Assembly (NCBI GenBank): GCA_963847345.1
Contig: CAWJZU010000035.1
Coordinates: 1 to 64,000 of the forward strand
Length of the DNA stretch: 64,000 nucleotides
Source: DATARH01 sp963847345
GTDB lineage: Bacteria; Pseudomonadota; Alphaproteobacteria; ATCC43930; CGMCC-115725
Reading direction: 5' to 3'
Positions 49,656-57,885 of the stretch are shown here, one piece after another. The position numbers were made by a program, and so were the translations under genes. The notes beneath the pieces were generated by a model. The model was not told the DNA's origin. It searched no databases and saw only the letters and a list, made by a program, of their open reading frames with translations. Every line of letters begins with the position of its first letter. The stretch's first letter is position 1.

Positions 49656-51050
49656 ATGGATGGTTCGATCGACACGGCGCATTCGCGCAGCCCAGGCGCG
49701 CATTCGGTTTCGCGGCGCATTGAGGAAGCCGTAGTCAAGCTGCGGCCGTACCTGCCGTTTGTCCATGGCGGGATGGCTCTTGCTTTTGTCGTGTTGATCG
49801 CGGCGCCGGTCGTGCTGCCGGCGAGCGAGGTCACGAAGCCTCTGGGAGAGGCGGCACGGTTTCTGATCTGGACCCTTTGGTTCCCGCTCGTCTTTCTGTC
49901 GGTGCTGGTGACCGGGCGCAGCTGGTGCGGCGTTTTGTGCCCGATGGGGGCGGCTTCCGAATGGATGAACGGCATCGGGCTGAAGCGGCCGGTGCCGGCT
50001 TGGCTGCGCTGGGAAGGTACGCCGATCGCGAGTTTCCTGATCGTGACGATCCTCGGTCAGACGGTCGGCGTGCGCGATTATCCATCGGCGATCCTGGAAG
50101 TTTTCGGCGTTACGCTGCTAGCGGCGCTGGCGATCGGTTATTTCTACGGCCAGGGTCAGCGCAAGCGGGCGTGGTGCCGGCACGCCTGCCCGATCGGGCT
50201 GCTGCTCGGCGTCTTCTCACGGCTGGGGCCGGTCGATCTCGTGCCCAAGCGGCCCGAGGCGGGCGGGGACGCGTACGATACGCGCGGCTTGTGCCCGACG
50301 ATGATCGATCTGCGGCGCAAGACCGAGAGCCGGCACTGCGTGATGTGCGCGCGCTGTATCAGCCCCGAAAAGAAGGGCGGGCTGGCGCTGCGGCTGCGAG
50401 CGCCGGGAGCCGAGATAGCCAAGATCGCCGGACGACACCCGGCGGGATCGGAAGTGTGGTTCCTGTTCCTCGGCACCGGCGTGGCGCTCGGCGGTTTTCT
50501 GTGGCTGGTGCTGCCGCAATACCAGACGCTTCGGATGACGTTGGTCAATTGGGCGATGGGCACCGGGTACACCTGGCTTGGCGAGCCCGGACCGTCCTGG
50601 TTGATGGTGGTGCATCCCGAGGCGCGCGAGGTCTTCGTGTGGCTCGACTTCCTGCTGATCACAGGCTGGATGATCGCGGTGATGCTGCTGCTCGCCGCCG
50701 CGCTTGCGATGCTGCACGCGGCCGGTGCGTGGATCGCGGGCCGGTTCGGCGCGGCCGGAAGCTTCCGCGACCGCTTCGTGGCTCTAAGCTATCAGGCGGC
50801 GCCGGCCGCGATGATCTCGCTGCTGCTCGGGCTTGGGGTCGATCTGTTCAAGCTGCTGCCGGATGCTGAAGCGCAGCCGATCAAGATCGCCGCGCTGGTC
50901 GGGGCGGTGGTGTGGGGCGCGTTTCTCGGACGGCGAATTCTCGCCGGAATGGGGTTGCGCGGCGCCGGCGCCGCGGCCTCGCTGCTGCCCTGCGTCGCGG
51001 GCGGGGTGGCCATCATCGCCGCATGGTGGCCGGCTGTTGTCGGCGGCTGA
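49656..51050 (+). CDS. Polyferredoxin-like membrane protein of an iron-uptake system (FtrD-like)
   Basis: A 464-residue inner-membrane protein with around nine or ten hydrophobic helices and two cysteine motifs of the NapH/NosR/CcoG type (WCGVLCPMG and WCRHACPIG), plus CVMCARC. It has the architecture of the integral-membrane ferredoxin that accompanies P19/FtrA in bacterial ferrous-iron uptake, where it is thought to handle electron flow. P19 follows directly. A Fur-type palindrome and TATAAT box precede it. ATG 49656 is chosen because the ORF opens there after the palindrome. An unrelated redox role is the main alternative. Confidence 0.8.
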   Translation: MDGSIDTAHSRSPGAHSVSRRIEEAVVKLRPYLPFVHGGMALAFVVLIAAPVVLPASEVTKPLGEAARFLIWTLWFPLVFLSVLVTGRSWCGVLCPMGAASEWMNGIGLKRPVPAWLRWEGTPIASFLIVTILGQTVGVRDYPSAILEVFGVTLLAALAIGYFYGQGQRKRAWCRHACPIGLLLGVFSRLGPVDLVPKRPEAGGDAYDTRGLCPTMIDLRRKTESRHCVMCARCISPEKKGGLALRLRAPGAEIAKIAGRHPAGSEVWFLFLGTGVALGGFLWLVLPQYQTLRMTLVNWAMGTGYTWLGEPGPSWLMVVHPEAREVFVWLDFLLITGWMIAVMLLLAAALAMLHAAGAWIAGRFGAAGSFRDRFVALSYQAAPAAMISLLLGLGVDLFKLLPDAEAQPIKIAALVGAVVWGAFLGRRILAGMGLRGAGAAASLLPCVAGGVAIIAAWWPAVVGG

Positions 51051-51058
51051 TTTTTTTT
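51029..51058 (+). terminator. Weak hairpin with eight-T run
   Basis: A 4-bp stem (GCCG/CGGC) overlaps the end of the ferredoxin gene, and TTTTTTTT follows at 51051-51058. With a separate operator before P19 this could be an intrinsic terminator or attenuator; the stem is short. Confidence 0.35.
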
Positions 51059-51065
51059 CGAACCA

Positions 51066-51084
51066 AATGCAAATGCGTCGCATT
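51066..51084 (+). promoter_or_regulatory. 19-bp Fur-type operator before P19 gene
   Basis: AATGCAAATGCGTCGCATT differs at two of 19 positions from the perfect palindrome before the ferredoxin gene. It ends 23 bases before the P19 ATG. A shared iron-responsive regulator is inferred. Confidence 0.6.
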
Positions 51085-51107
51085 CACTAATAATCAGGAG
51101 GGGAAGC

Positions 51108-51644
51108 ATGCTGCAAAAAACTGCTGCTGCCGTCATTGGGTTTGCTGCGCTGGCAGCCTCAATTCCAGGCGCCGGCGCGGCCGAGGTCAAGATCGGCGAG
51201 AGCATCGAAAAAAACGGCATGGAGATCGGTGCCGTCTATTTGCAGCCCGTGATGATGGAGCCGATGCTGCCGGGCATGCACGAACCGGCAGATATCCACC
51301 TAGAAGCCGACATCCACGCGGTCAAGGACAACAAGAACGGCTTCGGCCCCGGCGACTGGGTGCCCTATCTCGGAATAACCTATCGCATCTCGAAACAGGG
51401 CTCGCCATGGCTGGCCTCCGGCGCGTTCATGCCGATGGTCGCCTCCGATGGGCCGCATTACGGCGCCAACGTCAAGCTCGACGGCCCCGGCAGGTACAAG
51501 CTCATCTATCGCATCCAGCCGCCGGTCTATAACGGGTTCTATCGCCATACCGACAAGGAGACCGGGGTCGCCGAATGGTGGGCGCCGTTCGATGTCGAAT
51601 GGGAATTCAGCTTCGCCGGTACCGGAAAAAAAGGCGGCTACTGA
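51108..51644 (+). CDS. Periplasmic P19/Tpd iron-transport protein (FtrA-like)
   Basis: A 178-residue periplasmic protein of the P19/Tpd family, which binds copper and iron for ferrous uptake. The signal peptide is clear (residues 1-24, VIGFAALAASIPGAGAA). The family's metal site appears as a Met-rich loop (YLQPVMMEPMLPGMHEP) followed by DIHLEADIHAVKDN with its His and Glu. PWLASGAFMPMVASDGPHYG and YKLIYRIQPP complete the fold. ATG 51108 has a strong AGGAGGGG site. It lies between the membrane ferredoxin and porin genes; no FTR1 permease is in the window. Confidence 0.9.
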   Translation: MLQKTAAAVIGFAALAASIPGAGAAEVKIGESIEKNGMEIGAVYLQPVMMEPMLPGMHEPADIHLEADIHAVKDNKNGFGPGDWVPYLGITYRISKQGSPWLASGAFMPMVASDGPHYGANVKLDGPGRYKLIYRIQPPVYNGFYRHTDKETGVAEWWAPFDVEWEFSFAGTGKKGGY

Positions 51645-51654
51645 GAAGCGGCGA

Positions 51655-53031
51655 ATGTTGTTCACGGCGCTACGGACTGACGCAGGTCTGTTAATTGCGG
51701 CGGCGCTGATGCTGAGCGGTGTCGACGGGCTGGCGCAGGAGCCGTCCGAAGCCGAGCCACCCCGCGACGAAGCCGTGCAGCCGGCCGAGCCGGAGGAGGC
51801 CCGACCTCCTCGCGAGCCAACGCTGGGCGGGGATTTCGGGGGTCTGCGAACAGCTTTGGACACATACGGGATTGACGTCGGCCTCTCCTATATCGGTGAG
51901 ACGTTTGGTGTCTTGCATGGCGGCGTGAATCAAGGCGTGGTCTATGATGGCCAGGCCAGCGCCGGGTTGGCGTTCGATCTCGAAAGGATGCTCGGCTGGT
52001 CCGGAGCCAGAATCTACGCAAACGCGCTGCAGATCCACGGACGCGGCGCGTCTAGAACGTTGCTCGGCGGCAATCTGGAGACGGTCAGCAATATCGAGGC
52101 GCTGCCGACGACCCGACTTTATCGTCTCTGGTTCGAGCAGAGCCTGTTCGAGAACCGCGCGTCGGTTCGCCTGGGCCAGATCGCCGCCGATGACGAGTTC
52201 ATCACCAGCGACACCGCCGGCGGGCTGATAAACGGCACATTTGGCTGGCCGGCCTGGACCGCGGCCGATGTGCGCGGCGGCGGCCCAGCCTACCCGCTGC
52301 CGCAGCTCGGGGTGCGGCTGCAGGTCGAGCCCGCCGCCGATCTGACTCTGCGCGCCGCCGCCTTCACGGGCAACCCCGGCGGCAACGACTGTCCCGGCGG
52401 CGATCCGCAGCAATGCGATCTGCACGGTGTGTTGTTTCCGTTCAGCGCCGGGACCCTGTGGATCGGCGAGGTTGCGTACAGCGCCAATAGCGGCAAGGGA
52501 GCCGCCGGACTGCCGGGTGTCTACAAGCTCGGCGGGTGGTATGAGACCGGTCCATTCCCTTGGCAACTCGACCCGACGGTGAGCAAAAACAACAATGGGG
52601 GCGTGTACGCTGTCGTCGACCAGGGGATCTGGCGACGTCCCGGCAGCGACGAGCAGGGGCTCAATTTCTTTTTGCGCATCGGCGGCGGGCCGTCCGATCG
52701 CAATTTCCTCTCGTTCTACGCGGATGCCGGGATCGGTTTTCGCTCGCCGTTCGTCAGCCGTCCCGACGATGCCGTGACGCTGGGAGCGGCTTACGGAAAT
52801 ATCAGCGCCGACGCGGCGCGCGCCGATCGCCTGGCCGGTCCGCCGGCTGTGGTGCGCAATTACGCAGCGGTGATCGAGCTGAGCTACAAGGCCGCCGTGC
52901 TGCCAGGCTGGACGGTGCAGCCCGACCTGCAATACGTCATCAACCCCGGCAATAATGTCGGTAGCCCCGGTGGCACCGAGGCGGTCCCGAACGCGCTCGT
53001 TCTCGGCTTGCGGACTACGCTGGCGTTCTGA
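51655..53031 (+). CDS. OprB-like carbohydrate-type porin
   Basis: A 458-residue outer-membrane protein. A signal peptide (GLLIAAALMLSGVDGLAQ) and a Pro/Glu-rich spacer lead to an OprB-type barrel: GGDFGGLRTALDTYGIDVGL, YRLWFEQSLFENRASVRLGQ, GGWYETGPF and the C-terminal strand ALVLGLRTTLAF ending in Phe. It starts 10 bases after the P19 stop, so it is probably co-transcribed, which suggests a role in passage of an iron-related substrate although the family is best known for sugars. A gagaag stretch precedes ATG 51655. Confidence 0.85.
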   Translation: MLFTALRTDAGLLIAAALMLSGVDGLAQEPSEAEPPRDEAVQPAEPEEARPPREPTLGGDFGGLRTALDTYGIDVGLSYIGETFGVLHGGVNQGVVYDGQASAGLAFDLERMLGWSGARIYANALQIHGRGASRTLLGGNLETVSNIEALPTTRLYRLWFEQSLFENRASVRLGQIAADDEFITSDTAGGLINGTFGWPAWTAADVRGGGPAYPLPQLGVRLQVEPAADLTLRAAAFTGNPGGNDCPGGDPQQCDLHGVLFPFSAGTLWIGEVAYSANSGKGAAGLPGVYKLGGWYETGPFPWQLDPTVSKNNNGGVYAVVDQGIWRRPGSDEQGLNFFLRIGGGPSDRNFLSFYADAGIGFRSPFVSRPDDAVTLGAAYGNISADAARADRLAGPPAVVRNYAAVIELSYKAAVLPGWTVQPDLQYVINPGNNVGSPGGTEAVPNALVLGLRTTLAF

Positions 53032-53071
53032 GCTATCATGCGCCGGCTCTTCAGGGAGGCGGCGCCGCGCG

Positions 53072-54010
53072 ATGACCACGACAGGAACGGCTCGGTTTCA
53101 CTACCGGCTCGGCCTCAACCAGCCGGCAGAGAGCGCGACGGCGAGACGGCTGGCCGAGATGGCGGCGGCGGTGGAGCGCGATACCGGCGGCGCGTTGCGT
53201 CTCGACGTTTATCCCGAGAGCCGGCTCGGCCCCGATCCGAAGATGTTCGCCGACCTGCGCGGCGGCGCGCTCGACTTCTACCTGTCGGGTGCGCTGCTCG
53301 GCGGGGTCGCGCCAACCAGCGCTTTGCCGCTGCTACCTTTCGCGTTCCGCGACAGCAAAGCCGTCTTCATCGCGCTCGATGGCTCGCTCGGCGACCGCAT
53401 CCGCGGTGAATTGGCCGGCGCCGGTTTCCACGCATTCCGCCGCTCGTTTCAGAACGGCTTTCACCACTTGACCAACGATGTGCGGCCGATCGAGACGGCC
53501 GCCGATTTCAGGGGACTGAAAATCCGCACCCCGGGCGGGGAGATCGCCGCCGATTTCTTCCGGACGCTCGGCGCCGATGCCGGCATGGTGCCATTCAGCG
53601 GCATGTACGACGCGCTGAAGGCGAAAACCTTCGACGGGCAGAGCGACCCGCTCGGCGTCGTGCTGTCTCTGCGGCTTTACGAGGTGCAGCGCTATCTCAG
53701 CCTGACCGCGCATTGGTGGACCGGCTTTACGCTGCTCGCCAACGCGACCGCCTGGAACGCGCTGCCCACCGATATGCGGGCGGTGGTCGAGCGCCATGCA
53801 GAGGCCGCCGCCTTGGCGCAGCGGGCTGACATCGAAGCGATCAACGCCGCGGGGGCCGAAGCGCTGGCGCGCCAGGGGATGGTGGTCAACAGTGCCGACA
53901 CCGGCAGCATCCGCGCCAAGCTCGGTGGATTTTATACGCGGTGGCGGGCGCAATTCGATCCGGCGGCTTGGTGTCTGCTTGAAGAAGCGGCCGGCGGGTT
54001 GCCCGGTTGA
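53072..54010 (+). CDS. TRAP-type solute-binding protein (DctP-like), no signal peptide seen
   Basis: A 312-residue protein with the DctP fold: FHYRLGLNQPAESATARRLA, SRLGPDPKMFADLRGGALDF, ADFRGLKIRTPGGEIAADFF (carboxylate-binding Arg region) and SDPLGVVLSLRLYEVQRYLS. Such proteins capture organic acids in the periplasm for a DctQM permease. No export signal precedes the domain, and upstream in-frame codons give none; no dctQ or dctM lies nearby. Either a frameshift hides the true N-terminus or it is cytoplasmic. GGGAGGCGG lies about 10 bases before ATG 53072. Confidence 0.78.
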   Translation: MTTTGTARFHYRLGLNQPAESATARRLAEMAAAVERDTGGALRLDVYPESRLGPDPKMFADLRGGALDFYLSGALLGGVAPTSALPLLPFAFRDSKAVFIALDGSLGDRIRGELAGAGFHAFRRSFQNGFHHLTNDVRPIETAADFRGLKIRTPGGEIAADFFRTLGADAGMVPFSGMYDALKAKTFDGQSDPLGVVLSLRLYEVQRYLSLTAHWWTGFTLLANATAWNALPTDMRAVVERHAEAAALAQRADIEAINAAGAEALARQGMVVNSADTGSIRAKLGGFYTRWRAQFDPAAWCLLEEAAGGLPG

Positions 54011-54041
54011 ACCGGCGCTGCGGAAACAACAAGAAGCGGCC

Positions 54042-54957
54042 ATGATGACCCAGAAGGAATTGCCGGTATGGCGCTCGATGCTGTTCGTGCCGGTCACGCA
54101 ACGGCGCTTTGTCGACGGCGCGGCGAAGCGCGGCGCCGACGCGATCATCCTTGATCTGGAGGACGCGGTCGCCGCGTCGGAAAAGGAGCGGGCGCGCACC
54201 CTCGTGCCGGAGGCGGCGGCGATCGTGTCGCGCGGCGGCGCCGATGTCGTCGTGCGCATCAATCGGCCGATGCGGATGACCGTGCGCGATCTCGAAGCCG
54301 TCGTCGGATACGGTGTGCATGCAATCGCGATGCCGAAGGCGGAAAGCGCGCAGCACGTCCAGCTGGTTGCTGAGATCATCGACGAATTGGAGGCCGAGCG
54401 CGGTGTCGCGATCGGCACGACGAAAATGCTGGCGATGGTCGAGACCGCCTCGGCCTTCTTTCGCATCGCCGAGATCGCGCGCGCCCATCCCCGCCTCATC
54501 GGGCTGAACCTTGGGGCCGAGGACTTCGCGCTGTCGGCCGGCATGCTGCCCGAGGCCGAGGGGCTGTTCATGCCAAAGCAGACCTGCGTGTTCGCGGCGC
54601 GCGCCGCCGGGATCATGCCGATGGGGTTCGTCGGCACGGTAGCCGATTTCAGCGATCTCGACGGCTTCCGCGAAACCGTGCGCCGCTCGCGCCGCCTCGG
54701 CTTCGTCGGCGCCAGTGTCATCCATCCGAGCCAGATCGCGATCCTCAACGAGGAATTCCGTCCCGGCGCCGCCGAAATCGACCACGCCCGACGGGTCGTC
54801 GCCGCGTATGACAAGGCGCTCGCCGAGGGCGTCGGCGCGGTTACGGTGGACGGCAAGATGATCGACGTGCCGATCGTCGAGCGCGCCAAAGCTGCTGTTG
54901 CAGCGCGAGGAGGCGATCGCAGCGAGGGAGGCGAGAAAGCGGGCCCTCGCGGTCTGA
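54042..54957 (+). CDS. HpcH/HpaI aldolase, CitE-like CoA-ester lyase (one frameshift)
   Basis: A CitE-like lyase of about 305 residues. It opens MMTQKELPVWRSMLFVPVTQ, then ADAIILDLEDAVAASEKERA (metal-binding Glu/Asp), IAMPKAESAQHV, GLNLGAEDFALSAGMLPEAE and ASVIHPSQIAI. The frame slips at an AAA run at 54888-54890. Dropping one A gives LLLQREEAIAAREARKRALAV and a TGA at 54957, a normal end for this family. Without correction the frame runs through into trehalose synthase. Likely substrates are malyl- or methylmalyl-type CoA esters (family knowledge). Confidence 0.85.
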
Positions 54958-55070
54958 GGACGAATGGCCGCAAGGGGAGTGTCGAATTTCGGCGGAACTT
55001 CGATCGGCGAGCGCCTGTTCCGGATCGCGATATGGCCTCGCACCCGGGCCGAAGCGGAACCGGTGATTTC

Positions 55071-56918
55071 ATGTCTGGCGCCCGGCAGAAGAGAAAAGAA
55101 AACGACGCGGCGATCCCCTGGTACAAACAAGCGATCATCTATCAACTTCATGTCCGCGCGTTTTTTGACTCGACCAATGACGGTGTCGGAGACTTTCGCG
55201 GGCTGGCGCAAAAGCTTGACTACATACGCGATCTCGGCGCCGATACAATCTGGCTTCTGCCGTTCTACCAATCGCCTCTGCGCGACGATGGTTATGACAT
55301 TTCCGACTACAAGGCCGTGCATCCGGCGTACGGTACGCTCGACGATTTCCGCGACTTTGTCGAACAGGCGCATGCCCGCAGCATCCGCGTAATAATTGAG
55401 CTGGTCGTCAATCACAGCTCGGACCAGCATCCGTGGTTTCAACGCGCCCGCCGCGCGGCGCCCGGCAGTCCCGAGCGCGACTTTTATGTATGGAGCGACA
55501 CCGGACGCGAATTTGAGAGTGCCCGCATCATCTTCCTCGATTCGGAAGTGTCGAACTGGACCTGGGACCCGGTGGCCAAGGCATATTATTGGCATCGCTT
55601 CTATGCATACCAGCCGGACCTGAATTTTGACAATCCCCTTGTCGTTCGTGAAATCAAGAAGGTTTTGAGCTTCTGGCTTGATCTCGGCGTGGATGGGTTT
55701 CGCCTCGACGCAGTGCCGTATCTGGTCGAACGCGACGGGACGAACGGCGAGAATTTGTCGGAAACGCACACGATCCTGAAGCTTATCCGGTCCGAGGTCG
55801 AACGCCGCCGCCCCGATTGCCTGCTGTTGGCGGAGGCGAACCAGGCCCCGGAGGACACGCTGTTGTATTTCGGCACTGGCGACGAATGCCACATGGCGTT
55901 TCACTTCCCGCTGATGCCGCGCGTGTTCATGGCGGTGGCGCGAGAGAACACAGCGCCGATTATCGATATCGTCGAGCGGACGTGCGACCTGCCCGCCGGC
56001 TGTCAATGGGCGCTGTTCCTTCGCAACCATGACGAATTGACGCTCGAAATGGTCAGCGAGGATGAGCGGCACTACCTGTGGGACTTCTACGCAACCCACC
56101 GCCGACTGCGCATCAATCTCGGCATCCGCCGTCGCCTGACGACGCTGTTGAACGGCGACAGGCGCCGCGTCGAGCTGCTGAACAGCCTGTTGTTCTCGCT
56201 GAACGGCACACCGATCGTCTATTACGGCGACGAGATCGGCATGGGCGACAATCCGTTTCTCGGCGATCGGGACGGGGTGCGGACGCCGATGCAATGGTCG
56301 GCGGACCGCAATGCGGGGTTTTCCCGAGCCGACGACGTGGCGCTTTACCTGCCGCCGATCAGCGACCGCCGGTTCGGATATGAAGCCGTCAACGTCGAGC
56401 AGCAGCGCCAGTTGCGCTCCTCGCTACTCAACTGGATGCGCTGGATTATTCGGGTGCGCCGGGGACACCCAGCATTCGGGTGCGGTGAGATCGTTTTTCT
56501 TCGTCCGGAGAATGACAAGCTGCTGGCGTACGTGCGGCGCGACGAGATCGAGGTGCTGCTGTGCATCGCCAATCTGTGCGAGACCGCGCAGGCGGCCGAA
56601 CTCGATCTATCCGAGTGGGAAGGGCGGGTTCCGGTCGACGTATTTGGCGGTTGCCGCTTTCCGGCGATCGCCTCGCGGCCGTATCTCGTGACGTTGCCGG
56701 GGCACGAATTCCTGTGGCTCAAGCTGTCTCCCGAAGACGAGGTTTTGGACACGCCCTCGGTGCCGCTCGAGGCGTCGAACCGTCCCGACCTGCCGGCTCC
56801 GGATCGCCCGCTGCCGCCGCGGCCGCGTGAAGGTAAGGTCAGCGGGAAGGCTGGAGCTGTGCCGGGGCGGGGATCCAGGTCGGCGAAGAAATCGTCGTCG
56901 CGTCGTCACAACCATTGA
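55071..56918 (+). CDS. treS: Trehalose synthase, second copy without maltokinase
   Basis: A 615-residue stand-alone TreS. Motifs closely match the fused copy at 34926: IPWYKQAIIYQLHVRAFFDS, VDGFRLDAVPYLVERD (nucleophile), LLLAEANQAPEDTL (acid) and FLRNHDELTLEMVSE. The C-terminus ends in a basic, probably disordered tail (RGSRSAKKSSSRRHNH). ATG 55071 is chosen; ATG 55032 is also in frame, and neither has a good ribosome site. The open frame extending back to 54042 is best explained by the indel in the lyase. It lacks the kinase needed to feed GlgE directly. Confidence 0.88.
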   Translation: MSGARQKRKENDAAIPWYKQAIIYQLHVRAFFDSTNDGVGDFRGLAQKLDYIRDLGADTIWLLPFYQSPLRDDGYDISDYKAVHPAYGTLDDFRDFVEQAHARSIRVIIELVVNHSSDQHPWFQRARRAAPGSPERDFYVWSDTGREFESARIIFLDSEVSNWTWDPVAKAYYWHRFYAYQPDLNFDNPLVVREIKKVLSFWLDLGVDGFRLDAVPYLVERDGTNGENLSETHTILKLIRSEVERRRPDCLLLAEANQAPEDTLLYFGTGDECHMAFHFPLMPRVFMAVARENTAPIIDIVERTCDLPAGCQWALFLRNHDELTLEMVSEDERHYLWDFYATHRRLRINLGIRRRLTTLLNGDRRRVELLNSLLFSLNGTPIVYYGDEIGMGDNPFLGDRDGVRTPMQWSADRNAGFSRADDVALYLPPISDRRFGYEAVNVEQQRQLRSSLLNWMRWIIRVRRGHPAFGCGEIVFLRPENDKLLAYVRRDEIEVLLCIANLCETAQAAELDLSEWEGRVPVDVFGGCRFPAIASRPYLVTLPGHEFLWLKLSPEDEVLDTPSVPLEASNRPDLPAPDRPLPPRPREGKVSGKAGAVPGRGSRSAKKSSSRRHNH

Positions 56919-56991
56919 TCAGCGCGCGGTTGTAGCTGGCGCCGGACTTTGCTGCTGGTATCCTGGGCACCGACCGATCGGAGCGAGGGCC

Positions 56992-57885
56992 ATGAGCGGA
57001 GACGGGCGGGCGTTGCGCAGTTTTTTGTTCGCTCCGGGCAATCATGCGCGCCGGGTCGAGAAGGCACTGTCTCTTGATGCCGACGCGATAATCCTCGACC
57101 TTGAGGACGCGGTCGCAACTGCCGAAAAACCGGCCGCCCGCGAAGCTGTGGCGGCTGCCTTCGCGCGGCCCCGGCGCGGCCTGCTGTATGTCCGGGTCAA
57201 CGCGGTCGATACCGAATTCTGCTACGGCGATCTGGTCGCGATCGTGCAGTCCGGGCTCGACGGCATCATCCTGCCGAAGGTCGAAAGCGCCGCCGGGCTC
57301 GTCACGGTCGACTGGCTCCTGGCGCAGCTGGAACGCGAGCGCAGCTTGGCCCATGGCGGCATCGACCTGATCCCAATCATCGAGACGGCCTCGGGCCTCG
57401 ATCGGCTCGGTGGGATCCTAGCGGCCGGCACGCGGGTGAGGCGGGTCGCATTCGGGGCCGGCGATTTCACGCTCGACGTCAACATGCTTTGGAGCCGCAG
57501 CGAGAGCGAACTGGCGGCGGCGCGCGCCACGATCGTCACGGCGTCCCGCGCCGCCGGCATCGAGGCGCCGTTCGATACGGTCTGGGTCGATCTGACCGAT
57601 CCCGACGGTCTCGAAGCCTCGGCGCGGACCGCGCTTGCTCTCGGCTTTCAGGGCAAGATGTGCATCCACCCGGATCAGATTCCGATCATCAACCGCGTCT
57701 TCACGCCGACCGACGCGGAAATCGCCTTCGCCGAGCGCGTCGTGGCTGCGTTCGCCAAGGCCGAGGCCGCGGGGAGCGCGGCGATCCAGCTCGACGGCAA
57801 ATTCATCGATTACCCGATCGTGTACCGGGCGCGGCGGACACTGCAGCGTATTGCCGCGATCCGCGCTCTGGAGCCCCGCCAATGA
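56992..57885 (+). CDS. HpcH/HpaI aldolase, CitE-like CoA-ester lyase
   Basis: An intact 297-residue CitE-like protein: RSFLFAPGNHARRVEKALSL, DADAIILDLEDAVATAEKPA, GIILPKVESAAGLVTVDWLL, VAFGAGDFTLDVNMLW and GFQGKMCIHPDQIPIINRVF. It is clearly a paralogue of the lyase at 54042, but the two share only motif-level similarity by eye. Ribosome site gagcgaggg precedes ATG 56992. Its TGA overlaps the CoA transferase ATG, so lyase and transferase probably act on the same CoA ester. Confidence 0.9.
   Translation: MSGDGRALRSFLFAPGNHARRVEKALSLDADAIILDLEDAVATAEKPAAREAVAAAFARPRRGLLYVRVNAVDTEFCYGDLVAIVQSGLDGIILPKVESAAGLVTVDWLLAQLERERSLAHGGIDLIPIIETASGLDRLGGILAAGTRVRRVAFGAGDFTLDVNMLWSRSESELAAARATIVTASRAAGIEAPFDTVWVDLTDPDGLEASARTALALGFQGKMCIHPDQIPIINRVFTPTDAEIAFAERVVAAFAKAEAAGSAAIQLDGKFIDYPIVYRARRTLQRIAAIRALEPRQ

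Noticed and set aside
53886..56294. 802-residue minus-strand frame opposite TreS and lyase
   Set aside because: It has His/Arg/Asp-rich shadow composition and covers two recognisable genes on the other strand.
53796..56918. A single 1,040-residue protein joining a TRAP tail, lyase and trehalose synthase
   Set aside because: The first part is the TRAP gene read in a wrong frame, and the lyase-TreS join disappears with a one-base correction at 54888-54890.
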